Below are positions 1 to 4,204 of a stretch of 7,170 bases of DNA, piece after piece; the first letter of the stretch is position 1; every line of letters starts with the position of its first letter. The position numbers and the translations under genes are program-made. Under the pieces are notes generated by a model, which was not told the DNA's origin, made no database searches, and saw nothing but the letters and a program-made list of their open reading frames with translations. The stretch covers positions 1 through 7,170 of the forward strand of contig CANHHI010000079.1 in the NCBI GenBank assembly GCA_947460225.1. The letters run 5' to 3'. Source of the stretch: Flavobacteriales bacterium (GTDB lineage: Bacteria > Bacteroidota > Bacteroidia > Flavobacteriales_D > CANHHI01).

Positions 1-572
1 TCGCCAATTTTCACCCGACTGATGCCGATGTAGCCATCAAAAGGGGCTTTGATAGTGGCATATCGCAAATTGGCTTCTACACGGTTTAATTCCGCCTCCG
101 CCACGCTGTAAGCTGATTTTGTATTTTGCGCTTGCAAAATAATGCGCTCCAATTCCACGGTTTCCACCGCTTGTTTTTCGTGCAGATTTCTGTAACGCTG
201 GGCGTTTTTTTCGGCTTGCTCCCAAGTGGCTTTGGCAGCTTCTAACCTAGCTACGCTTTCTTTGTATTGCGCTACATAACGTGTTTGGTCAATGCTATAC
301 AGCACTGTGCCTTTGCGCACAAAAGACCCTTCTTGAAAATGTATTTTTTCAATCGTTCCACCCACTTCTGTTTTGATTGTGATCATTTGATTGGCAACAA
401 TTTTGGCAGGAAAATCTTGGGTGATTTTAATTTTCTGCGGGGCGAGCACCTGCACCTTGACCAATGCCAATTCCTCGGCTTGTCCTGCCTCTGAACTATT
501 TGTCGTGCAAGCACAAAACAACAAATTCATACTGAGCAGGAAAAATGTTGTATATTTTGAAGGTTTCATCAT
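1..572 (-). CDS. Periplasmic adaptor subunit of an RND/HlyD-type efflux pump, lipoprotein (partial, C-terminus outside window)
   Basis: The gene runs off the left edge; 190 residues are visible. It starts MMKPSKYTTFFLLSMNLLFCAC, a lipoprotein-type signal with Cys22 the probable lipidated residue, so the protein should be anchored to a membrane facing the periplasm. Residues about 63-95 (ITIKTEVGGTIEKIHFQEGSFVRKG) are the first half of a biotinyl-lipoyl-like domain. Residues about 100-170 are charged, Ala/Glu-rich and helical, as expected for the coiled-coil hairpin that docks on TolC. Residues 172-190 (ATIKAPFDGYIGISRVKIG) are the second lipoyl half, with the family's typical AP-F-DG-I signature. 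Known role: the adaptor links an inner-membrane transporter to the TolC channel. Tandem ATG codons at 572 and 569 are possible starts; an in-frame TAA lies just upstream (587-585) and is also the tolC stop. The gene follows tolC by 12 bp, so they are co-transcribed. The transporter gene probably lies beyond the edge. Confidence 0.93.
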   Translation of the reverse strand, partial: MMKPSKYTTFFLLSMNLLFCACTTNSSEAGQAEELALVKVQVLAPQKIKITQDFPAKIVANQMITIKTEVGGTIEKIHFQEGSFVRKGTVLYSIDQTRYVAQYKESVARLEAAKATWEQAEKNAQRYRNLHEKQAVETVELERIILQAQNTKSAYSVAEAELNRVEANLRYATIKAPFDGYIGISRVKIG

Positions 573-584
573 GATTATTTTATT

Positions 585-1880
585 TTAAAGATTTTCCGAG
601 GTAAAACCCAAGGTTTTTTCTAATAAGGTTTGGTACATCAGCACATTGTACATGGCTTGCACGTGTAAAAGCGATGCGCTTTGTAAAGTTTCTTGGGCGT
701 TTAGCAAATCTAAGCTAGACCGCAAGCCATTGTTGTATTGGTGATAAATATTCTGAAAATTTAAATCCGCCAAAGCCACATTTGCGCTTTGGGTGTTTGA
801 TTCTTCCAAGCTATTCAAAAGCTCCATACGTTGTTTAACAAGCAATACGTCCGTTTCCGTTTTGGTTTTTTCCAAAATATTGTCCGCCAATTTTGCCTGC
901 AAAACCGCACTCTTCAATGCCCAAGTTTTGTTTAGGCTTTTGAATAAAACAATTTTCGCACTCACGCCTACAAAAGAGGTGGGGTAATATTTGCTGGTCA
1001 AGTTGGAAAAATTATTATTCAAAAAATTAAATTGATAGCCCGCCACCAAATTTATCGTAGGCAGATATTTTGCGCCCTGCCATTTCGCTTGGGTTTTAGC
1101 GATTTTACTTTGCTGAGCAGCTAACAAAACATCTACATTTTCAGCGGGTTGCTCTTCAACAACGGTATTTTTGTGCATGTCAAAAAACTCTTGCAAACTG
1201 CCTGAAAACCCAACGGGTTCTTGCATATCCAAATTTGCCAAATATTTTAGCCAAAGCACTTGATACGGAATTTGGCGTTTTATTTTAGCCAGTTCCAAAT
1301 TGGCATCATTGAGCAAAACCTGTATTCTATCCACATCAAGTCTTTGCACCAAGCCATTTTCTAGCTTCAAATTCATATCCAACACAGCTTTGTCAAGCCT
1401 TTGCACACTTGCTTCTATGGTTTTTTGGCGTTCTAAAAGCAAAAGATACTGAAAATAAGCTATTTTCACCTCCGAAATAACTTCTAGTTTTGTCTTAGCC
1501 GTTTGCAATTTTTCTACTTTTTGCAATAGGCTACTGCGGCTATAATTTTGAAAAGCCGTCGCATCAAAAATGGGCTGTTCCAAAGACAATTCTGGCATCA
1601 AGCGGTGTTTTGTGCCACTTCTAATCACGCCATTATCCGAAGCAAAAACAGGCAAATCGTGGAAATAGTTGTAATCTACCGCACCTTGAACGGTTGGCAA
1701 TAGATTACCCAAGTCCTTGCGGGCTTCTTGTTGGGCGATTTTTTCTTTATATTTTTGGCTTTTTGCATCGTAATTGTTTTTTACCGCCTCCACAAGCAAC
1801 TCTTGCAAAGAAAGCGTCTTGTCTTGGGAAAAGAGCACAGCGAACAAAAACAATATAGGCAAATATCTATTGGTACGCAT
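585..1880 (-). CDS. TolC-family outer membrane efflux protein
   Basis: The protein has 431 residues from the ATG at 1880, close to the usual 420-480 for TolC-like outer membrane factors. It begins with a Sec signal peptide (MRTNRYLPILFLFAVLFSQ). It then shows the family pattern: LSLQELLVEAVKNNYDAKSQ with following coiled-coil helices, LGNLLPTVQGAVDYNY, and an internal repeat near residues 260-300 (AKWQGAKYLPTINLVAGYQF). The C-terminal part (YHQYNNGLRSSLDLLNAQETLQ) is the typical second outer-membrane-efflux-repeat helix. Known role: a trimeric channel across the outer membrane and periplasm used by tripartite pumps. A longer in-frame start at 1934 exists but is unlikely, because the -7 promoter element (1900-1907) would lie inside it and the signal peptide begins exactly at 1880. 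The adaptor gene follows 12 bp downstream, so this is the first gene of an efflux operon. Substrate cannot be told from sequence. Confidence 0.94.
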   Translation of the reverse strand: MRTNRYLPILFLFAVLFSQDKTLSLQELLVEAVKNNYDAKSQKYKEKIAQQEARKDLGNLLPTVQGAVDYNYFHDLPVFASDNGVIRSGTKHRLMPELSLEQPIFDATAFQNYSRSSLLQKVEKLQTAKTKLEVISEVKIAYFQYLLLLERQKTIEASVQRLDKAVLDMNLKLENGLVQRLDVDRIQVLLNDANLELAKIKRQIPYQVLWLKYLANLDMQEPVGFSGSLQEFFDMHKNTVVEEQPAENVDVLLAAQQSKIAKTQAKWQGAKYLPTINLVAGYQFNFLNNNFSNLTSKYYPTSFVGVSAKIVLFKSLNKTWALKSAVLQAKLADNILEKTKTETDVLLVKQRMELLNSLEESNTQSANVALADLNFQNIYHQYNNGLRSSLDLLNAQETLQSASLLHVQAMYNVLMYQTLLEKTLGFTSENL

Positions 1881-1899
1881 AATATTATTTGTTTGGGGG

Positions 1900-1907
1900 C
1901 AAAGGTA
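1900..1907 (-). promoter_or_regulatory. -7 promoter element of the tolC-adaptor operon
   Basis: On the minus strand this reads TACCTTTG, an exact match to the Bacteroidota -7 consensus TAnnTTTG. It is 19 bp before the chosen tolC start, giving a short leader. No well-spaced TTTG -33 box is visible; the nearest ATTG lies about 24 bp upstream, so the -33 half is weak. Confidence 0.7.
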
Positions 1908-1983
1908 GATAAAAAACCTAGAATACCTAAGCAATTATTTTGCTTTTTTTAATAGTTCTAAAGAACAAAATTTTATAAAACAA

Positions 1984-2003
1984 TGACGGGCTTGCGCCCG
2001 TCA
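1984..2003 (-). terminator. Hairpin terminator after the GyrI-like gene
   Basis: A perfect 8-bp GC-rich stem (TGACGGGC / GCCCGTCA) with a 4-nt loop lies 5 bp past the stop codon of the GyrI-like gene. On the minus strand it is followed by an AT-rich, T-rich tract (TTGTTTTATAAAATTTTG). It separates this gene from the tolC promoter, so tolC is probably a separate transcription unit. The T-run is interrupted, so read-through is possible. Confidence 0.7.
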
Positions 2004-2008
2004 AATCC

Positions 2009-2500
2009 TTAATGAATACCAATATAAAACGACACGGTAAAATCTTGGTTGTTTTGCGTTTGGTATTCCACAAAATCAAACACAAAGGAACGCTGGGCAA
2101 ATACCTCACTAATCCAAATATACTTATCCCAAAACGCATGGGTATCTTTGCCCATATCTTGCATGGTGGTTTGCATTTGGGCATGCAAATAATTGCCTGC
2201 CTCTATTTTTCTTTGCACTTGCCCATTTTGCAATACCAAGGGCTGATGCGCCTGAATGCCAAAGCCCATATTATATATTCCTTGATTAAAGCAGGTTCTT
2301 TCATCACACACAGAAGCAGCGTCATAAGCTGTATAATAATGGATAATTTTACTATTTTCTACCAACTGCGGCACAAGTACAGGTATCTTTTGCATGAGCA
2401 AGCCCGTCTTTTCAGCTCCTTCCTGTTGCAAAGCATCATTTTTGGTGATCATCTCGTAGCCAAGCACATAAAAGTCTGGCAAAGTTGTCTTTTGTAGCAT
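2009..2500 (-). CDS. GyrI-like / AraC effector-binding domain protein (stand-alone)
   Basis: The protein has 163 residues, the usual size for a single GyrI-like small-molecule-binding domain with no DNA-binding part. Visible family features are LPDFYVLGYEM (residues 7-17, first strand), KIIHYYTAYDA (51-61), FNQGIYNMGFGIQ (71-83), RKIEAGNYLHAQM (97-109, the conserved 'IPAGkYa.f' strand), the FWDKYIWI helix (123-130) and the closing RSFVFDFVEYQTQNNQDFTVSFYIGI (137-162). E145 probably matches the conserved acidic residue in the binding cleft, though it is shifted by one relative to the common DFE pattern. Known family roles are sensing or sequestering hydrophobic cationic compounds, often linked to multidrug efflux; some members are hydrolases. 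Its place between crp and a TolC/adaptor operon fits efflux-linked sensing, but that is inference. No signal peptide, so it is cytoplasmic. An ORF of similar length on the opposite strand is a shadow. Confidence 0.82.
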   Translation of the reverse strand: MLQKTTLPDFYVLGYEMITKNDALQQEGAEKTGLLMQKIPVLVPQLVENSKIIHYYTAYDAASVCDERTCFNQGIYNMGFGIQAHQPLVLQNGQVQRKIEAGNYLHAQMQTTMQDMGKDTHAFWDKYIWISEVFAQRSFVFDFVEYQTQNNQDFTVSFYIGIH

Positions 2501-2522
2501 AATTATTTGTTGAAATTTTAGG

Positions 2523-2530
2523 CAAAGTTA
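2523..2530 (-). promoter_or_regulatory. -7 promoter element of the GyrI-like gene
   Basis: On the minus strand it reads TAACTTTG, an exact TAnnTTTG match, 22 bp before the ATG at 2500. The region at the -33 distance has only CTTTA, so the promoter may need an activator. It is embedded in an inverted repeat GCAAAG...CTTTGC (2522-2527 and 2541-2546), a possible operator. Confidence 0.65.
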
Positions 2531-2574
2531 GCGCAAAAGACTTTGCTTATAAAGGGCATAACGCACAAAAACGC

Positions 2575-2590
2575 TGTGATTTTAATCACT
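2575..2590. promoter_or_regulatory. Candidate CRP-type binding site overlapping the crp stop codon
   Basis: The sequence TGTGATTTTAATCACT matches TGTGA-N6-TCACA at nine of ten positions. Its centre (about 2582.5) lies about 65 bp upstream of the start expected from the -7 element at 2523-2530, near the -61.5 position used by class I CRP activation in E. coli. The adjacent Crp-family protein has the RE...R recognition-helix residues that contact TGTGA half-sites in E. coli CRP. The site covers the end of the crp coding region, so chance cannot be excluded. Confidence 0.5.
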
Positions 2591-3157
2591 ATTTTTTTTG
2601 TGCAATCTGCTTAGCGTTTCTCTGGACACCCCCAAAGCAGAAGCGAGCAAGGTTTTAGATACTCTTTTGACTATGCTTGGGCAAAGTTCCAGAATAGTTT
2701 CATAGCGTTTTTTAGGGTCTGCATGCAACATCATCACATAACGCTTTTGCAGACTCACATAAGCAAAACACAATTGCTTGTAAAAAAACACCTGCATTTC
2801 TGGGTGTTCAAGCAACATGCGCTCTTTTTCTGCTATGGATAAGGCTAAAAGTATGGTGTCTTCTAAGGCGGTGATATTCAATGTGGCTGGCGTTTTATCC
2901 ATATAAGCGTGATAATCACTCAACCACCAGTTTTCCGCACTGATTTGCGTAACGTATTCTTTGCCATTTTCATTTACATAAAAAACTTTTAAACAACCTT
3001 TCTGCACATAATACTCATGCGCTACACTTTGCCCCTGCTCCAAGAGCATTTGGTGTTTTTTGACATGCTTGGTTTTAAAAAAAAGCAAAATTTGCTCAAA
3101 CTCTTCCTTGGAGCAGGTTATATGGGTGTTGATTTGTTGCAATAAAGGGTGTAACAT
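2582..3157 (-). CDS. Crp/Fnr-family transcriptional regulator
   Basis: The protein has 191 residues, typical for the short Crp/Fnr proteins of Bacteroidota. An N-terminal cNMP-binding-like beta-barrel covers about residues 20-110 (FFKTKHVKKHQMLLEQGQ, YYVQKGCLKVFYVNENGKEYVTQ, NITALEDTILLALS). A dimerisation helix follows at about 112-145, then a C-terminal winged-helix part starting RYETILELCPSIVKRV. The HTH is residues 166-187, with recognition helix SRETLSRLHKK; R179, E180 and R184 match the E. coli CRP residues that read TGTGA. The phosphate-binding cassette of cAMP-binding CRP (with RSA) is not seen; residues 76-95 instead read ENWWLSDYHAYMDKTPATLN, so cAMP is probably not the ligand. There is no N-terminal Cys cluster for an FeS centre as in FNR. 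The start at 3157 fits the promoter element 6 bp upstream. Downstream, after 81 bp, lies the GyrI-like gene on the same strand; co-transcription is possible since no clear terminator lies between. Confidence 0.92.
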   Translation of the reverse strand: MLHPLLQQINTHITCSKEEFEQILLFFKTKHVKKHQMLLEQGQSVAHEYYVQKGCLKVFYVNENGKEYVTQISAENWWLSDYHAYMDKTPATLNITALEDTILLALSIAEKERMLLEHPEMQVFFYKQLCFAYVSLQKRYVMMLHADPKKRYETILELCPSIVKRVSKTLLASALGVSRETLSRLHKKNSD

Positions 3158-3162
3158 GCAAA

Positions 3163-3170
3163 CAAAGGTA
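3163..3170 (-). promoter_or_regulatory. -7 promoter element of crp
   Basis: The minus strand reads TACCTTTG, a TAnnTTTG match, ending only 5 bp before the crp ATG, so the mRNA is leaderless or nearly so. No -33 TTTG is seen at a good distance. It is divergent from the tRNA-Ser promoter, whose -33 box begins 20 bp away. Confidence 0.6.
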
Positions 3171-3189
3171 CAAAAAAATCAAAAAATTA

Positions 3190-3220
3190 TTTGCTAGTTC
3201 AAAAAAAGTTTGTAACTTTG
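3190..3220 (+). promoter_or_regulatory. Strong promoter of tRNA-Ser
   Basis: A TTTG -33 box (3190-3193), a 19-bp spacer and a TAACTTTG -7 box (3213-3220) match the Bacteroidota housekeeping consensus exactly. The mature tRNA begins 13 bp later. The stretch from 3203 to 3228 recurs almost unchanged at 3483-3508. Confidence 0.85.
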
Positions 3221-3232
3221 CAGTGTCATTTA

Positions 3233-3317
3233 GGAGAGATGGCAGAGTGGTCGATTGCGGCGGTCTTGAAAACCGTTGAGGGTTAAACCTCCGGGGGTTC
3301 GAATCCCTCTTTCTCCG
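3233..3317 (+). tRNA. tRNA-Ser (anticodon UGA)
   Basis: An 85-nt cloverleaf can be drawn. The acceptor GGAGAGA pairs with TTTCTCC, and the D-arm region is TGGCAGAGTGG. The anticodon arm GCGGT-CTTGAAA-ACCGT has anticodon TGA at 3267-3269, reading UCA codons. There is a long class II variable arm (GAGG-GTTAAA-CCTC) and the T-arm GGGGGTTCGAATCCCTC. The discriminator is G (3317), as usual for serine tRNAs. The CCA end is not encoded; the genome reads GCAAA here, so CCA must be added by the nucleotidyltransferase. Confidence 0.97.
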
Positions 3318-3324
3318 CAAAATT

Positions 3325-3357
3325 AAATACCAGTAGATTTCTACTGGTATTTTTTTT
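3325..3357 (+). terminator. Rho-independent terminator of tRNA-Ser
   Basis: A perfect 10-bp stem ATACCAGTAG / CTACTGGTAT (about 3327-3336 and 3341-3350) with an ATTT loop is followed by a run of eight T. A-T pairs extend the stem on both sides, so it could also work weakly in reverse. Confidence 0.9.
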
Positions 3358-3467
3358 GTCTATTGTAGAAAACAAGCAAAATACAAACCCAAACGAAAAG
3401 CATTTTCTGATGCAGACCTTTTAATTCCTAGAAAAATAAAAATTCTTTGAAAATATTTTTGAAAAAA
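3358..3467. other. AT-rich spacer, nothing recognised
   Basis: This is an AT-rich gap between the tRNA terminator and the next plus-strand promoter. I see no reading frame, tRNA or strong hairpin in it. Confidence 0.6.
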
Positions 3468-3500
3468 TTTGGAACTTTAATTAAAAAGTTTGTAACTTTG
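3468..3500 (+). promoter_or_regulatory. Stable-RNA-type promoter for a structured non-coding transcript
   Basis: A TTTG -33 box (3468-3471), a 21-bp spacer and a TAACTTTG -7 box (3493-3500) match the Bacteroidota consensus. The segment 3483-3508 agrees with the tRNA-Ser promoter segment 3203-3228 at 24 of 26 positions. Expected initiation falls at about 3503-3507, exactly where the long terminal helix of the following RNA candidate begins. No credible protein-coding frame follows, so the product should be RNA. Confidence 0.75.
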
Positions 3501-3504
3501 TGGT

Positions 3505-3674
3505 GTCAAATATAACTGCCTATTTTTTGTGGGCACTACGCCGTAAAAGGCAATGGAAGGTTAAAATCCCTCTCCCAACCTGACGGACTCCTTCCGAGTC
3601 CCACGGCGTAGTTTTTATGCTAATGCTTTGGCAGTTATGTTTGACAACTTTACAAACGTCAGGTTGGGTTTTTT
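3505..3674 (+). ncRNA. Candidate structured small RNA with a 16-bp closing helix (6S-like architecture possible)
   Basis: The proposed RNA starts at the promoter's expected start site. GTCAAATATAACTGCC (3505-3520) pairs with GGCAGTTATGTTTGAC (3630-3645) through 16 bp with one G-U. After an asymmetric bubble comes a perfect 10-bp helix ACTACGCCGT / ACGGCGTAGT (3535-3544 and 3603-3612). Near its tip is a hairpin GGACTC-CTTCC-GAGTCC (3585-3601), whose loop CTTCC is complementary to GGAAG at 3555-3559. CCCAACCTGACG (3574-3585) is also perfectly complementary to CGTCAGGTTGGG (3657-3668), which is followed by six T, suggesting a pseudoknot or a switch at the 3' end. The helix-bubble-helix layout resembles 6S RNA, but I do not recognise a family consensus. 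tmRNA, RNase P and SRP RNA signatures are absent. The 3' end could be near 3646 or 3674. Short ORFs on both strands here have no recognisable protein features. Confidence 0.6.
3636..3643 (+). promoter_or_regulatory. Possible internal -7 element in the 3' arm of the RNA helix
   Basis: The sequence TATGTTTG is a TAnnTTTG match with TTTT at the -33 distance (3613-3616, 19-bp spacer). Because of the inverted repeat, the 5' arm (3507-3514) shows TATATTTG on the minus strand. It could start a second transcript near 3650, or it may simply reflect the RNA's own sequence. Confidence 0.25.
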
Positions 3675-3687
3675 GTTTGTGGGCATT

Positions 3688-3801
3688 GCCTGCGAAGCAG
3701 ATTAAGGCGTCTCTGACGCTTGGGTTTTTATGTTCAAGAGAGAATAAAAAATCCAATTCGCTGAAACGGTCTGCGAAGCAGATAAAATCAGACGATGTCT
3801 G
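3688..3801. repeat. Cluster of short palindromes (CTGCGAAGCAG twice, GCGTC-TCT-GACGC, CAGAC-GAT-GTCTG)
   Basis: Two identical copies of CTGCGAAGCAG (3690-3700 and 3771-3781) each form a 4-bp stem with a GAA triloop and are both followed by AT. GCGTCTCTGACGC (3707-3719) and CAGACGATGTCTG (3789-3801) are further 5-bp stems with triloops. Together with GGACTC-CTTCC-GAGTCC just upstream, they look like degenerate interspersed mini-palindromes rather than coding sequence. Whether they recur elsewhere in the genome cannot be seen here. Confidence 0.5.
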
Positions 3802-3825
3802 TAAGGTTTTAAAATATTGAAAAAT

Positions 3826-3952
3826 AAAAAGCCCTGCTGGTGTTATTTACCCAGTTAGAAAAAACGTGGTTTACCACGCTTTGCTAACTTTTGCCGTTTT
3901 TTTCCACGCAAGCTGTTTGGTGTTGATTCCCGTAACACGGCAGGGCTTTTTT
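3826..3952 (+). ncRNA. Long hairpin element ending in a T-run (terminator or second small RNA)
   Basis: The ends pair through AAAAAGCCCTGC / GCAGGGCTTTTT and, after a small internal loop, GTGTTA / TAACAC (3840-3845 and 3933-3938), about 18 bp in all. The right arm runs straight into six T. Inside are AGTTAG / CTAACT (3853-3858 and 3884-3889) enclosing CGTGG-TTTA-CCACG (3865-3878). No TAnnTTTG promoter stands directly upstream, so it may be the 3' end of the transcript started at about 3505. The loop of the next hairpin repeats GCCCTGCT (3971-3978), so it could compete for the same GCAGGGC. It resembles no RNA family I can name; the SRP tip motif is missing. Confidence 0.45.
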
Positions 3953-3964
3953 AAGATAGGGTGA

Positions 3965-3989
3965 GTTGGTGCCCTGCTAAAACACCAAC
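3965..3989. repeat. Hairpin GTTGGTG / CACCAAC with loop CCCTGCTAAAA
   Basis: A perfect 7-bp stem exposes CCCTGCT in its loop, the same sequence as the left arm of the preceding long hairpin (3832-3838), and complementary to that hairpin's right arm. It has no T-run of its own on the plus strand. Confidence 0.5.
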
Positions 3990-3993
3990 ATTT

Positions 3994-4135
3994 AAGCCCC
4001 CTGCGAAAGTATTTTACGGAAAATAGTTTTTGCAAAAGTGAAATCTGAAACCCACAGCATACCTGAGTATGTGAGGATTGGAAGATGAGATTTTGTGAAA
4101 AATATGCACCGGAAAATGCTTTTCGCAGCGGGCTT
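3994..4135. repeat. 142-bp imperfect inverted repeat (MITE-like element or long hairpin RNA)
   Basis: The left arm (3994-4019) and right arm (4109-4135) are complementary at 24 of 26 paired positions, with one bulged T. The arms begin AAGCCCCCTGCGAAA and end TTTTCGCAGCGGGCTT. An inner hairpin CATAC-CTGA-GTATG (4058-4071) and shorter pairings, such as CAAAA (4033-4037) with TTTTG (4091-4095), lie within. The element is flanked by ATTT on both sides (3990-3993 and 4136-4139), which could be a target-site duplication. On the plus strand the right arm is followed by ATTTTTT, so it could also act as a terminator. There is no transposase and no useful reading frame inside. Confidence 0.55.
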
Positions 4136-4151
4136 ATTTTTTAGTTTTATT

Positions 4152-4185
4152 GCCAATCCACAGGGAAATCCCTGTGGATTTTGGC
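4152..4185. terminator. Hairpin between the repeat region and the sulfatase gene
   Basis: A perfect 10-bp stem ATCCACAGGG / CCCTGTGGAT with an AAAT loop is extended by GCCA / TGGC beyond a 2-nt bulge. It lies about 20 bp past the sulfatase stop codon and is the likely 3' end of that minus-strand transcript. Neither strand has a long T-run after it, so termination by this hairpin alone is not assured. Confidence 0.5.
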
Positions 4186-4204
4186 GTTTGCTTTGTCCGT
4201 GCGT

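Noticed and set aside
374..390. Second CRP-like site (TGTGATCATTTGATT) in the adaptor gene
   Set aside because: Only one half-site matches, and it lies well inside coding sequence.
1881..1934. 18-residue N-terminal extension of the TolC-like protein
   Set aside because: It would precede the signal peptide and overlap the -7 element at 1900-1907.
2012..2497. 161-codon open frame on the plus strand opposite the GyrI-like gene
   Set aside because: Its translation has no recognisable family features, while the minus-strand frame shows a clear GyrI-like pattern, a promoter and a terminator. It is a shadow frame.
3096..3320. 74-codon minus-strand frame over the tRNA
   Set aside because: It is antisense to tRNA-Ser and overlaps the crp start; it is a shadow frame.
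3690..3781. CRISPR array suggested by two CTGCGAAGCAG copies
   Set aside because: Only two 11-bp copies, 81 bp apart, with no regular spacing and no cas genes.
3520..3820. Open frames of 67-78 codons on both strands in the intergenic region
   Set aside because: They cross perfect RNA-type helices and palindromes, show no domain, and the plus-strand one contains a repeated SAKQIK/PAKQIK only because of the duplicated CTGCGAAGCAG palindrome.
3505..3955. tmRNA, RNase P RNA or SRP RNA in the intergenic region
   Set aside because: No tRNA-like 3' end with a tag ending ALAA, no GAGGAAAGTC core of RNase P, and no SRP tip with GGAA-type tetraloop and AGCAG. Only GTTTACCA resembles part of SRP RNA, which is not enough.
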